Part shown: piece by piece, positions 35,698 to 49,800 of the stretch
Position numbering within the stretch: position 1 is the first letter of the stretch
Layout of the letters: each line of letters starts with the position of its first letter
Assembly: GCA_947044365.1 (NCBI GenBank)
Contig: OX345636.1
Coordinates: forward strand, 15,735,115 to 15,799,114
Direction: 5' to 3'
Length of the DNA stretch: 64,000 nt
DNA from: Petrosia ficiformis
Lineage: Eukaryota > Porifera > Demospongiae > Haplosclerida > Petrosiidae
The notes under the pieces: model-generated
Databases searched by the model: none
What the model was told of the DNA's origin: nothing
Seen by the model: the letters and a program-made list of their open reading frames with translations, nothing else
Program-made: the position numbers and the translations under genes

Positions 35698-36000
35698 ACA
35701 AGAATAATAAAAAAACATTTCCAATAAAAATGAAAGAAGATGTAGGGATGTCAAACATCCCTACATCTTCTTTCATGCGAACAAGGTTAGGTGGGACCCA
35801 AAATTAAACAAACCACTTCCATATAACCCTACATAAGTGTACTTACACCACTATAACAAAGAGCTGTACTTATGTAGGGTTATATGGAAGTGGTTAGTTT
35901 AATTTTGGGTCCCACCTAACCTTGTTCGCATGCTTTTTGGGTTTTGACATCCCTACATCTTCTTTCATTTTTATTGGAAATATTTTTTTTATTATTCTTG
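35698..36000. mobile_element. Foldback element with nested inverted repeats
   Basis: Outer arms of about 57 bp: CAAGAATAATAAAAAAACAT, then CCAATAAAAATGAAAGAAGA on the left, mirrored at 35943-36000. An inner pair of about 65-bp arms contains ACAAGGTTAGGTGGGACCCA. A related left end occurs at about 63625-63675. Non-coding. The superfamily is not evident. Confidence 0.85.
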
Positions 36001-38871
36001 TGAAGACTAAGTCTCTTTCATATATGTTTGTATTTTGTTGTCTCATTTAATCATAATAAAGATACTACATTTGAGAAGTTTCATTCTTGTTTCCTTAAGC
36101 TCTGTCACCAAAAAGCTTTTTTTATAACGTTTGTAACTCTAAGAGAGTACTACCATACTCTCTGCTAATCATTATTGTCAACTAATAGGATGACACAGCA
36201 AGGAAACGTAAGGTTTCATATGTGAAATGTTTGTATAGTGGAAGCCATACACAATAAGGTTCCCACCATGAATATAGTTTATAAACGTTATATACTGTTT
36301 TGCAGTATCACCCTGTGCCCTCTAGATCCAAATACCTGTAATCTGTTAAAACTGTGTATAATCTACATGTATATGTAAAAAGTAATAGATTATTTTAATG
36401 TAGGTAAGTGATAGTTTCATTTCATCTTGATTAATATTAATTTTTTAAGTGTAAGTAGACCTTATCTTCTTCACAAGTTCTTCAAGTTATTGTTACTGCA
36501 AACTGTATTATAATATAATGTTGACTGAAACATCATGTCTTTACTATTTAACTACTGGAATATAGTCATTGTCCAGTAACGTATTGTAAGTGTGTACAGT
36601 TGTATTGTGAAGTATTTCTTATTAAAATGTTCTGTTGTTTTGCAAACATTTATCTCCTGATAATTTTTCTATTTCAATAATTTTAATTTTGAAATAATAG
36701 TCCACAATGATTAAAAAGTTAAAATGCAACAAGCATCGTTTCTTTAAACTGTACTTGTTCTGTAGTAGATATAGCATTGTATGTATACCAAGGCTCTTTT
36801 AATATGGCAGAGAAGAAGAGCCTGGATTCAACTTTTTGCGCATGTGCTAATTAACTTTTTAATTTCCCAGATTTCAGAGGCGACTGTGACACTATCTGTA
36901 ATCTTTCCATTTGACTAAGCTGAAAATAGTTAGTTTCAATCCAGCGATCTCTGTTGTGTACAGCACCTTGGATATCAAATAGTTGAACCCAGCTCTTTTT
37001 CTCTGCCACCTTAAGAGCCTGGGTACGAGGCTATAGTAGATACTGTTTATCACTGACTGCGGATGACAGATATTGTTGTTTGGACAATATCAAAGAGCAC
37101 TAATAATTAATCTTTGCCTGTGCTAATCTAGAAATGCGTAAAGGAGATACACTAGTTATGAGTGTTTTATAGCTTGTGTGTCTTTTTATTAATGCATTCA
37201 GTTCGTTTTTGTAGTCAGGCTCAGTAGTAGTTATTGTAAAGGATACGTTTCTTTCATCTACTGTATTGCTGTATTTTATTATCTTATTTAATCATAATAA
37301 AGACACTACATTTAAGAAATTTTATTTTTGTTTGCTTAAGCTATAATTATGTTCTGCCACCAAAAGTTTTTTTATACCTTTTACTTTTAGTGTCACCCTA
37401 ACTAACATCTGGAACTGTGCTAAATTATGCAAAACCAAACCAAATTGTTTTGTTATACTTACACTGTGTGTACCAGCTTGGACTGTTTGATTGAGTTCTA
37501 ACATAGTTCAGTTTCGTTCAGATAGTCAGGGGGCCACATGCAATTGTACTGGAAATGCTAATGTGAACTCCATGGGTATAACTGGAGTTAGAACTTAGCA
37601 GTAGTCACAACAAAAAAAAACAGTATAATATATTATAATTGAAGGACACATGGAGAGACCTAAATAGGAATCATTTTCTGTTTACATATTCTTTACACCA
37701 AAACAGTAACGTGTGAGAAATGAATTAGAATCAAAGTCTTTATGAAGTTTCTTTATGTTTGTTTTAGTTGGTGTTTCATTTCAACTTTTAATGACACACT
37801 CAATCAGACTTCCATAACCTTCCACCTGTGTAGTGGTGTGGGTTTATTACTACTGTACAGGATTCTATCTTTCCTTGTGCAATTTCTTAAGGAACTGTTT
37901 ATTATTATTTGTACAATCTACTGAATGGTGTGATTGCTTTTATGTATTTGTAGTATTTTGTACTACTTCCATTAATTTGCTGAACAACTGATGAATAGAT
38001 AAAGCTTCTTTGTCACAGGTCAAGTGGAGTAACTTTGGCTGCCTAGGGTTTATCCTGGGCAGTTTTATCTGTAGCAATCATCACATCAGAATAATAATTA
38101 TAGCATCATCACTAATAGTAATCATTCGTAAGAATACAAGATCAAAAACTCAAAGGTACGATAATTACAGTATAATACAATGAAAAATGAAAATTGACTG
38201 CAATAATTAGTACACCCTTCATGAATTATTTCAATAGTCACCATAGCATGCTTTCACTACTTAATTACAGAATTCGTAGTATACAACTACTGTACAAGTA
38301 TAATAGTCTATATAAAAGAATTTTATTTTATTTTATGAGTTTTTTTAATACTTCAAAACATGCTTTAATAGAACAATAATTCTTAATGTATATAAATTAG
38401 TGTAACTATAACTACAACTTAAACCCATTTCTATAAGGTGCTGTGACTTTTAGTTAACTAAACTATAACTAAATTACAGGTCTATTGTAATAACTATACA
38501 TCTATTTAACAAATTACAGATCTATTGTAATATACATGTAACTAATTAATTGAAAATTGGCTAATTTATAATCTGCCCACAAGTGTGATACAATTTTTTC
38601 AATCAAAAAATTATCAAACATTCATTTCTTGAAATTTTACAATGAACACAAGTAGCAATGTTTTAGAAACATACATACACACAGTAACCAAACTCATATC
38701 ATCATTGAAGCTAAATCACTTGATACAAACAATCAACAACCATGTAAATAACCAAAATCAATAAAACAACGAAAGATCAGAGGAACTATCACACAACAAA
38801 ACATTATCCGGGCATGCAGCATGCTTCATCAGGATGGTAAGTGGCAAACGTCTTTTGTGGGCTTACAAATC
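36001..38871. other. Intergenic sequence with dispersed repeat fragments
   Basis: TCATAATAAAGA-ACTACATTT blocks at about 36050 and 37295 and the AAGAGCCTGGATTCAA hairpin family at about 36790, 37005 and 62470 are repeated non-coding sequences. No gene is supported. A 60-residue minus-strand frame at 37322-37504 has no features I can support. Confidence 0.55.
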
Positions 38872-39009
38872 ATTGAGTGATAGGTAGGTCGTCATCGACT
38901 TCTTCTGTTTCACACTCTTTTTCAAACATGCCGTCATTTTCATCAACTTTTATAGTGTTCTTTCGTCTCTTGAGAGATAAATTTCGCCGTTTGAGAAGAG
39001 AGCTAGACA
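38872..39009 (-). CDS. Candidate 46-residue small protein or first/last exon
   Basis: Minus-strand ATG to stop: MSSSLLKRRNLSLKRRKNTI, then KVDENDGMFEKECETEEVDD, then DLPITQ. The clear basic N-terminal half and acidic C-terminal half are unlike random AT-rich sequence. A perfect cAMP-response element (TGACGTCA) lies 66 bp upstream of the ATG. CTGATATCAG just upstream could instead be a splice acceptor, making this a terminal exon. I do not recognise a family and see no clear poly(A) signal close by. Confidence 0.35.
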
Positions 39010-39074
39010 TTGGCAGCTGCCTGATATCAGAGGAATAGTGAAACGTGAGTTTGTGGTTTGACTGGTTTCTTCAA

Positions 39075-39082
39075 TGACGTCA
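39075..39082. promoter_or_regulatory. Perfect CRE palindrome TGACGTCA
   Basis: An exact CREB/ATF consensus site 66 bp upstream of the candidate minus-strand small ORF. A half-site GCGTCA lies about 40 bp further upstream. The site is seen directly; use as a promoter element is inferred. Confidence 0.4.
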
Positions 39083-39144
39083 CTTGGTTTCTATGGGAAA
39101 TGCTTAGTAACTTTGATGTGCGTCATTACTATGACACAAATTAC

Positions 39145-39242
39145 TTATAACACACCTAGTTGGGCAGTATCTGATTTACAGTCACCTCCCTCTCGGGATC
39201 GGTGACTGTAAATCAGATACAGCCCTCCTAGGGGTGTTATAA
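39145..39242. repeat. 98-bp hairpin element, copy 1
   Basis: TTATAACAC..CTAG..GGGC.GTATCTGATTTACAGT is followed by its inverse, with a loop around CCCTCTCGGGATC. A second copy is at 60589-60700. Probably a tiny MITE. Confidence 0.8.
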
Positions 39243-40881
39243 CTATTACATACATTCTCCCTGGGATTAAATATATGGCAAGTAGGGTTGGTTATATTCT
39301 CTAACTCCATGCTATGGCCTATGATAGGTGATTTCCACTGCCGTTCAATTTCTTGTTATGAGTGTTGTAGATGTTGCATAAGCATAAGCACCTTATTAAA
39401 AAACGTAAGTGCACATCGTCTCAAAATTGCAATAGTGCTTAAGCACAATTTCAATCACAAAAAAGGGATAATTTTTGTGTGTTAGATAGATAGATGTTTT
39501 ACAATGAATTGTTTTACAAAAAAACAAACCCTCACAAACAGAACTGATATATAGTATGTTAATGTGTTCACAAGTTATATTGATAGTATTAAAGGGTAAA
39601 TCTCTAAGCTACTTAACTTTGTACCTTGCATTGAAAGAAGTTTCTTAAAAATTGCTTCCAGGCACTTTTTAAACTATGCACAAGAGTCTGATGTATACGA
39701 TATAGGTATATTGTTCCTATGTAGACTGTCCTATTTAAGAGAAACTTTGAAATTATTTTATGTTATGTAATGCAGTCTCTGTATTTGCTATGTGTTAAAT
39801 AAATACTTAATGATTTTTCACCCTCCTAGCCTCATGTTTGTTCATATTATGACTTACCTTTGTTCTGTTACTGGCCCCAGATCCCCCATCACATGTATGC
39901 TAAATTTTGTGTGTGATAGTCAGTCATGTTCATGTTGTCTGAAAATTGAGTCAAGAACTTCCTTACTCTTTTTATTGTTAAGTTGCATGCAGTTTGGGTT
40001 CAGTCATATCCAGTCTATAGACATTTCTACTAGTGCATGGATTTCAAGAAAGAACACAACATATATATAGTATACATGTATATTATTATAATAACAAAAT
40101 AATTATGTATAATTATAATAATTATTATATTTATGTATTATATTTTATCTATCTATCTGATATAATTATATAGGTATAATTATGTATAATATATGTATGT
40201 ATTTATAATAATATATATTATTATCTATCATGATTAAGATTGGAGAGTCCAAATATCCCAAGTAGACTACATTTGCAGTGGGATAGTTGGACTAATCAAT
40301 GAGAAGAGGCAATAATTGATAATGGCTCAAGAGCTTCATTTCTACCAGCTCAAAATGGCTGGCACCTCAGTATTTTTTCTAAACCATTCTTCAAACACTC
40401 TTGTGGTACATCACTGCATTGTTTTCATCAGCAGCCTCGCTTTAAATGTTACTTTTCACTTAAAACTATGATATGTTCTTTTGTCAGTTTTTGTGCTCAC
40501 TCCATGATAGTTATGTTTAGTTACTACTTTCAGAAATAAATTAAAATTATTGTTGTTGTGAATTTAATCAGGTTTATGATAGTTGTTTAATAAGTTCATT
40601 TGTTCATTTAATTGTCAACTAATGTCATTATGCTGATTACAAGAACTGTATAATAGTCTGTATTACTATGTTGAAATGATGTTTTTTTTTCCATTTATTT
40701 AGGTGTATCTTCCTGGAAAGGAAGAACAAAGAATTCACTAGTTGGGTCAATATTTGACCATAGTAACAGTGAGGAGTATAAAATTGCATTATTCACATAA
40801 TATAAATCATCTTTGTAAAAAAGAATTCGAATTGCTGATATACAAACATTCTTACTGACGCGGACACTAAAACATTTTATA
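39243..40881. other. Upstream region of the ANK-ROCO gene
   Basis: AT-rich, with a TATA/ATAATTATA low-complexity block at about 40070-40230. TTTCCATTTATTTAG at about 40690-40704 could be a splice acceptor for a 5' leader exon. No coding sequence is supported. Confidence 0.5.
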
Positions 40882-43800
40882 TTGATTATTGCAACACAGT
40901 CACCTCAATTATGCACGGTCTGTGATCATCGATTCAATGTCGAATTGAAGAGTAATTGTACAGGTATGGAAGGTATTACTAATAATAGAAACCTTTTATG
41001 GTTTCACATAGATTCTGTGGTTGAGCAACTTAGGAAAGCGTTTGAAGAGAAAGAATGTGAAAACGTAGCACAGCTTTTACCAGAGCTAGGTAATCCATAT
41101 TGTCGGTGGAGGTGTCAGTACCTACTTCACTTTGGAGCTCGTAATGGATGGCTTCACGTATGTAGAGAATTAGTTTTTCGTTTTGGATACAGTCCAATAG
41201 AGCCTACTAAACATGGTATATCTCCTGTGCATGTTGCTGCAGCATATGGTTCGCTGGATATTCTACATTTTCTATTATCAGAATGTAGAGGAGATTGTGA
41301 AAATAGAGACGCGGCTGGCTATACACCATTACATTATGCTTCCATGGGAGGGAAAGTAGAAGTGGTAACATATCTAATTACAGTCATGCATTGCAATCCA
41401 AACGCTTGTACAAGGCAAGGCTCAACACCTCTTCACATTGCTTGTAGGGAAGGTCATTTTAATGTTGTCAAGTGTCTTATAGATGAATTCAACTGCAATC
41501 CTTTAGCTATGAACAAACACAGCTTCTCAGCATTGAGTTTTGCTGCCGGTTATGGTCATTGTGAAGTCCTGTGCTACCTTATAGATAACTGCAATATTGA
41601 ACCTTCAACATGCCTTGATGATCATGACAACACTTTGTTACATTATGCATGTAGAGGATGGCTGTTAATGACTAGCATACAGAAAGAGAATCCAATAATT
41701 TTCAACAATTTTGAAGCACTGCTATATCTAATTTATAAGAAGCAACACACTACAAAAATGATTGAAACGATGAATCATGAAGCTTGCTTTGAGGTTGCGA
41801 AATACCTAGTGAATGATTTGCACTTGAGTCCAAATGCTTTAAACTCCAGGGAGGAATCGGCACTATTTATTGCTTGTAAAAGTGGATACCTGCAAATTGT
41901 AAAATTCTTAGTCTCTCTTGGGTGTAGTCTTCATTGTCAGGATAGGTACAGAAATACTGTACTGCATAATGCCTGTCGTAGTGGGAATCTTGATCTTGTA
42001 CGCTTTCTTTCTCTTGAGCATATGCTAGATCTTAGTGCCAAGAATGATGAAGGAATGACTGCTTTGGATATTGCTGCAAGAGAGTGCAGTGATCCTAAAA
42101 ATGCTACTACAATAGTGGAGTTTTTGATAGTCGAAATGAAGTGTGATCTATCGGTTTGCTGGAAAAAAAAGACCGATCAGTTCACACCTTCATTTTGTTC
42201 AAATGCATTACACTGGGCATGCATGTATGGTGACGTTAAACTAGTAAGTTACCTTATTAACCAGTGTGGTATTAATGCAAATTGTAGACTAAAGCAAGGT
42301 GAGTCTCCTTTACATGTAGCATGCATGGCTGGTAATATAGACATTGTGAAGTTACTGATCAACCATTTTGGCTGTTGTTCCACAGTAACTGATAGGAAAG
42401 GAACTAATCTTCTTCATATTGCAGTGAGAAATGGTCATTTAGATGTTGTAAAATATCTCTTGGGACTTATGAAAATTGATTCTCATTTGAAGACCAACAT
42501 GGGTGAGGGTCTTTTGGATATGGTAATTCAGTACGACATGCTTTCATTTTTCGAAGCTGAGGTTGGTTTTGCAATGGAAACCGATAAAATAGCAAGACTT
42601 CATGACATGGTACTTCAGAAAGGTATTTCTGTTCTGCCTTCAGAGAAAAAATATAATTTAGAACAAGTTCTAATAAAAGGTATTTCATCTAAAGTAAAAT
42701 ATGCAGAATGTAAATATTCTAGCAAGAATGAGAAAGGGGAAGTTGTAAAATTGCTTTTAACTCAAAATGTTTTAGTAGTTCTAAGTGATGAAGAAAAGAT
42801 TAGGTTAATGCATTGGGCTTGTCTACACAGTGAAACAGAATTAATGAAATATCTTGTAGATTATGAAGGTTGTGACCCCTTGTCTCGTGTCACACATTCA
42901 AATGTAACAACCTTCCACAGAGCTCGTAGCATGTCAGCTATTCGGTTTCTTGAAGACACTTGCCTTGATCTTTATTTACCAGAGTTATGTGGATTTCTAC
43001 ACGGAACACCACTTCATTATGCAGCAGCTTGTGGTGATCTTGATGTTTTTAGCTACTTGGTTTATCATGGATGTAACCCAGAAGAACCTAATTGGGAAAA
43101 AAATACACCTTTACATATTGCTACCATTCATGGAAATGCGGTGCGGTGCGTTTTCTTGTTAATGTAGCGAAATGCTCAATTGCTAGCGAAAATGCAATCA
43201 ACGAATCTCCTATGGAAATAATTTATTCTAATTCACGTTTGTATCAAGTGGAGAAAATGGAAGAATGCATTGCTACAGCAAAATATATGTATATGCTTTC
43301 TAACAAAACAGAAAATATAAAATTGTACGAAGACTACAATTTTCTCTTACACTATGCATGCAAAGCAAGTCAACTTGACTTGGTTAAACAATTGGTTTCT
43401 ATAGGGTTTTGTATGAAACAAGATGTTTTCAGAGGGTCTTTACCATTGCACCAAGCCTCCTATACTGGATGCCTTGAAGTAGTTGAGTTTCTACTTGAGG
43501 AGTGTAATGCTCAAAGTGAGTGGAAGGATGATTTTGGTAATACTCCGTTGCATGTTGCTAGTAGTAGAGGTCAACTAAGCATTGTTCAATATCTTGTTAA
43601 ACATTGTAACATTGTATGTGAAAATGATAGTGGAAACATTCCACTTCATTTAGCTTGTAGAGAAGGTCGTAAATCTGTTGCTGATTTGCTTGCTACAAAA
43701 GTACCTCAGAGTGTTAACTACTACAATAAAGATGGTAACACTCCACTTCATTTAGCTTGTAGTTTAGCACATCCAGCAGTTGTAAAGCTTTTAGTAGAGA

Positions 43801-46800
43801 AGTTTAAATGTCAACTTGATATACCTAATAATGAAGGGATGACTCCAGTAGACCTTGTCTTTACTTCAACTCGATTTGAACTACAATGGGAAATTCCAAG
43901 ATATTTTATTCAGCAGAAACCTGCAGCTCTACAGTATTTGAAAAAGAAAGACCTTGTGCACTGGGCATGTGCTGTAGGGGACTTAGTGAGCATGAAACTG
44001 TTTGTTAACCACAGTAAATTTGATATTGTAAATAATGAGAATGATTCCACAGCCTTGCACATAGCTTGTAGTGGTGGACATCTTGATGTTATTGAATATT
44101 TGGTTTCTATTAAAGCAGATGATTTATTATTTCGAAACAAAGAAGGATATACTCCTCTTGATTTAGCACTTAAACATGGCCATGTGGAAGTGGTGATGTT
44201 TATACTGAATAAGTTTAACATTACTGCTGATTACTGGAATCCCGATGTGAGTATTCCACTTCACAATTGTTGTCGGCACGAAAGCCTTGACATGTTAAAA
44301 CTTCTAACAGAGATGTACCATTGGGATATTAACAATCAAGATCACGTACTCCGTTATACTCCTCTAATGTTAGCTACTGAATTAGGGTGTTTTGACATAT
44401 TTGAATATCTTGTGACAGTATGTCAGTGTGATGTCAACTTAACAAATAAGGACGGGCGCTCTGCTTTACATATAGCTTCAGTTGAGGGTTATCTTGACAT
44501 GGTACAATTCTTAGTTGAACAAGCTGGGTCTAAACGTTACTCTGAAGATTGTACGTTCACTCCATTTCTTTTGGCTTGTGCACGAGGGCATTTAGATATT
44601 GTTGATTACTTCCTGAAGAAGAAGTATGATCCTCATGCAACATGGAAAGACCTAACTGCAATACACATAGCTGCATTTTTAGGTCAAATGCACGTAATTG
44701 AGTACCTTGATGGTAATGATTACTTAAATGCTTCCACTCTTACTGCATCTGGAAAAAGTGCACTTCATTATTTAGAGTCCAATGCATCGGCTGCTGCTTT
44801 TTTGATATCCAAAGGTTGTGACCCAAATCAGGTTGATTGTGATAAATTCACACCATTACAACGTGCCAGTGCGAGAGGCAATATTGAACTAGTGGCTTAC
44901 TTTGTTGAAAAACATAATTGTATTGCTTCCACAGACTCCACAGTAAGTAAGATAAAACACTCAGTTCTTCACCTAGCTACCATATTTGGCCATTTACCAA
45001 TAGTTAAATACCTAGTTGTTCGATGTCATTGTCAGCCAGATCTAAACAATGATCAATTTCCAATGAATGCAATACAAATAGCTGCTATCAAAGGTCATGA
45101 ACATGTGTTTGCGTTTCTAGTCAAATATGCCAAGCCTGATGAACAATGCTTAACACCAGAAGGGGAAACTCTTCTGCATCTTGCCTGTTCAAATCTCTCT
45201 CTTCTAGTTATTAAAACACTTTTACAGAGATTTAGTTTTTCACTAGAAAACACTGATTCTAATGGTAATAACTGTTTACACAAAGCTGCGAGCAACAAAA
45301 ATGGTGGCTACAGAATATTTAAATACCTTATTGTTAACTGTGATCTTAATCCAAAACTAGGCAACAATAATGATACAACCCCGCTTCATATTGCTGTAAA
45401 GAATGGTAATACAAAGCTTGTTAAATATCTTCTGGATGAGTGTTACAATGATACAATTACACCTACAGGTAATGATATAGAGAATACTTCTGAGCACTAC
45501 TATGCAGCAGTTAATGTAACAAATTCAAATGGTTATTCTCCTCTTCATTATGCATGCGAGGAAGGGCATTTAGGTTTAGTAAAGTATTTAGTTGATGAGT
45601 GCACATGTGACACTAGTGTCCTTACTAAATCTGGAAGAACAGTATTACATCTTGCTATAATGAATGGCCATTTAGAAGTCATAAAGTATCTTATTATTAA
45701 TCATATCTCTGATCCCAATGTAGGAGATAAGTTTGGATATACTTCAGTACATTTAGCAGGTGCTAATGGTCACACTCAAATACTGCAGTATCTTTTGAAT
45801 GAGTGTGGTGGTGATATTAACATACGATCTAACACCTTGCTAAGCACTCTTCATCTAGCTTGTCAGTATGGTCATTTAGATACAGTAGTGTATCTGATTA
45901 CTGAGTTAAACCAGCCAGTAAACATTGTCGACAATGAGAATAACACACCACTGCACTTGGCTTGTCGAAACGGTTATTTAAATATAGTAAAGTATTTGGT
46001 TGAGGATTGCACATGTGACACTAGTGTCCTTACTAAATCTGGTAGAACAGTATTACATCTTGCTATAATGTATGGCCATTTAGAAATTATAAAATATCTT
46101 ATTAACAATCATATCTCTGATCCCAACACAAGAGATAAGTTTGGATATACTTCAGTACATTTAGCAGGTGCTAATAGTCATCTAAATGTATTAAAGTATT
46201 TAGTTGAGGATTGCACATGTGACACTAGTGTCCTTACTAAATCTGGAAGAACAGTATTACATCTTGCAATAATGAAGGGCCATTTAGAAATTATAAAATA
46301 TCTTATTAACAATCATATCTCTGATCCCAACATAAGAGATAAGTTTGGATATACTTCAGTACATTTAGCAGGTGCTAATGGTCACACTCAAATACTGCAG
46401 TATCTTTTGAATGAGTGTGGTGGTGATATTAACATACGATCTAACACCTTGCTAAGCACTCTTCATCTAGCTTGTCAGTATGGTCATTTAGATACAGTAG
46501 TGTATCTGATTACTGAGTTGCATCAACCAGTGACCATGCGAGACAAGTTTAATAACACACCACTGCACTTTGCTTGTAATAGTGGGCATGCCAATGTTGT
46601 AAAATATCTTATTGAGCAGCATCATGCTAATCCTGGCATCAAAAATAACAATGGCCATAATTGTCTACATTTAGCATGTATTAATAATCATGAAAATCTA
46701 GTCCACTATCTTGTCGAAACTATCTTCATTTTAACGCTTGTTAAAAACAATTATGGAAGAACACCACTTCAAGAGAGTGTTTTTAATGGAAATTTTTCCA

Positions 46801-49800
46801 TTGCTACATATCTTATTAAAGACAAGCACTGTGACCCTTATCAGAAGGATGGATTGTTTGGTAATAATCTTGTCCATCTTACAGCACTTGCTCCAATTGA
46901 AGATTTAGAGTTTTTGCAGATGCTCATTGATGACTACAACATTAGTTGTCATGAAATAGGTATCGGTAATAACACTGCTCTTCATTATGCTTGCAGCAAA
47001 GGACACGAAAATATTGTGACATACCTGTTAGAAGAAAAGCAGTGTAAAATTCGCCAAGCAAATATACGAGGAAACACACCTTTTCGTGAGGCTGTGCTTG
47101 AAGGTAGATTGGCTGTGGTAAAACTCTTAGTAGAAATATATGGAGCTAATGTGAATACTATAAATCGTTTTGGTCTCAGTGCAGTTCATACTGCTGCTGT
47201 TTGCGGTCATAAAGATATCTTGTGCTATTTGATTGACAACCACAACTGTGATAGCAATTTAAAAACTAAGAATGGATTTACACCATTACACTATGCTTGT
47301 TATTATAATCAACTACATGTTGTACAGTGTTTAATAGAAACATATAGATGTGAAGTTAATGTCACCACCAAACTATCGTCTACTCCACTACACCAAGCAT
47401 GTTTACGCCACAACTGGAAAGTTGTGGAGTATCTAATCTTCTCTTCTCATGCTGATCCCTTGATTCATCCAATTGATGGACGTTATAATTACGAAACACG
47501 TCTGCTTGGAATCATTGCTCGACACGGAACTGAAAGATTAAAGGAAACTTTACGAGACTACTTCATGACAAATTATTCACAAATGATTGTACCAGTTGAG
47601 AAAGTATTGCAAGTTTTCCTTTTAGGTGACTCTGGTGCAGGAAAAACAACACTGGCTACAAACTTGGAGCAGAGGGATGGAATATGGTTCAGGTACTTCA
47701 GAGAAGTCAAGGGAATTGAATCACCTACTGCTGGAATTGTTCCGATACACATTCACAGCAAACATCTGGGTAACATTGTTCTGTATGACCTTGCAGGTCA
47801 CAGAGAGTTTCATTCCAGTCATAGTGCTGTAATGGAGCATCTTCTACACGATTCACCAGCTATATTTGTGTTTCTAGTAGATATCAGTAAACCAATTAAT
47901 GAAATCAAAGATACACTTCATTACTGGATTACCTTCATTCAAAATGAAGCTAGAAATATTCTTGAAAATTCAAGACTCTTTGTTCTTGGTAGTCATGTTG
48001 ATCAACTCAACACAGGCAGTAGTCTACAGGGTATATGCACGAACATAAGGAACCTAATGACTGACAGAATGGGCAATATCTTCATTGATGTCATTTTAGT
48101 TAACTGTCTTGACTTTTATTCCAGCTCATTAAGACATTTCTTGTCTCTTTTTGCAACTGCCAGTAAAGAAGTCTTGAAGGCCTCTCCAAATATGCCAATT
48201 ACTTCGCATACTCGTATTCTATATTCATTTCTCAAGTCACTAAAGAAATTTCCAGCATATTCTTTGTTTCAGTTACACTGTCATGTTAAGTCCTCTCCCA
48301 ACACAAGTCTCCCTAAAGATATCAAATTACTAATGAAACATTTGGATGTCCTTAAGAAAAAAGGGCTAATATTTTTGTTAGAAGATACAGATGATGAGAC
48401 AATGGATTCTGAATTTAAAAGCGATAAAATCTGGGTAGTGGTGGACAAGGCATCACTTTTGTCTACAGTGCACGGAACGCTTTTTACATCCACTGGATTT
48501 CCTCGACATCAAGAGATTGCTAGTGACACTGGTGTGATTACAGAATCCACATTAAAGAACACATTTCCAGATTATGATTTTTTCATGCTCATTATCTTCC
48601 TAAAGTCATTGAAATTTTGCATTGAAATAGATCAAGCAATACTCTCAGCTGTAGGGAGCAATCTGAAAGTTGTAGCAGGCCATTCAGTTCGCCCTGGAGA
48701 GAAAATATTCTTTTTTCCATCCGTAATAAGTCGAACAAGAAATCACCCAGACATAGCGTGCAATCTCCCACAAAGTTTCAAATTTGGTTATTGCTTGAGA
48801 TGCAAACACGAAAAGTATTTTCTGAGTAACCGATTTCTTCATGTTCTACTACTACGTCTCGCATTTGAGTACTGTACATCAAAAGGCAAACATGATCCAC
48901 AATGTATTGTGTGGTCCACAGGGATAAAATGGGATGATGATTCAGGTATTACAACATTAGTAGAAATGGTTGAATCCAGCAAAACAATAGTACTGTTAAT
49001 ATCGTATGAAGATACAACAAAAATCTTAGAGTTATGCAGGCATCGTTCTCGTGTTATTAAAGACATCCTTTACTTGAAGGAAACATTTTGCTGTTCATCA
49101 AATGAAGTTGAACATTGTCTGCTTCCAGAAAGATTGATGTGTGATTATCATCCTGATTATTTATCATCCATAAAGCTATATCCTCTAGAGAGAGTCGCAA
49201 AATCTATTGTTTTAGGAAGAACTCATGTACGAGATTCTGAAGGTCAAAATCCCATGGATATCGTTCAATATTTAAGGTATGATCCCTATTACGGAATTGA
49301 CCAACAACCTGTATTTGATAGTAACCAAAAAGAGAGCAAAGTTCTTAATGAATTAATTGAAAAGTCGGTCTCGAATGAGCGTATGACAAATTCTTTTGTA
49401 GTAGATCTTGCCAATAATATCAGCCGTACCTTTTGTCCTGAAATTCTTCATATTCAAAAATATACTCATGAAGAGATCCTAAGAGATCTTCAAGGAGAAA
49501 TAACCGAAGCAAAAAACTGCTATAAATATATATGCGAATGGATGCGTATCAGTGGTCCTAATGAAGGAACATACGAGTCTTTGAAGAATTATTTTGATGA
49601 ATACAGCATATTTTGTGGAAACAATATCATTGTAAGTGTATGTGTTTGTGAGTTTGTATTTCAAAAAATGAGACTTTTCACTTATCATTTTCTAAAACTA
49701 CTGTACTATATATCATGCAATATTTATAGTATAGTAGACAGGTCTCTATTTGATTTGTCAGACCCGCCAAGTCTGAAAGTGTTTCTAATTTTACAGTGAC

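Noticed and set aside
37322..37504. 60-residue minus-strand ORF
   Set aside because: It overlaps a dispersed repeat block shared with about 36050-36125 and has no supported features.
42950..43162. Alternative start of the second ANK frame at 43092 as a separate gene
   Set aside because: The residues before about 43150 in that frame do not fit ankyrin repeats, while the first frame does. One gene with a frame break explains it better.
43910..44221. Minus-strand ORF of 103 residues
   Set aside because: It is a shadow of the ankyrin coding frame. The matching minus ORF at 54125-54334 is the same shadow in the pseudogene.
47599..48900. NACHT/NLR interpretation of the P-loop in the ANK gene
   Set aside because: DLAGHREF spacing, an HVDQ motif and the following COR block fit a Roc GTPase, and no NACHT motifs are seen.
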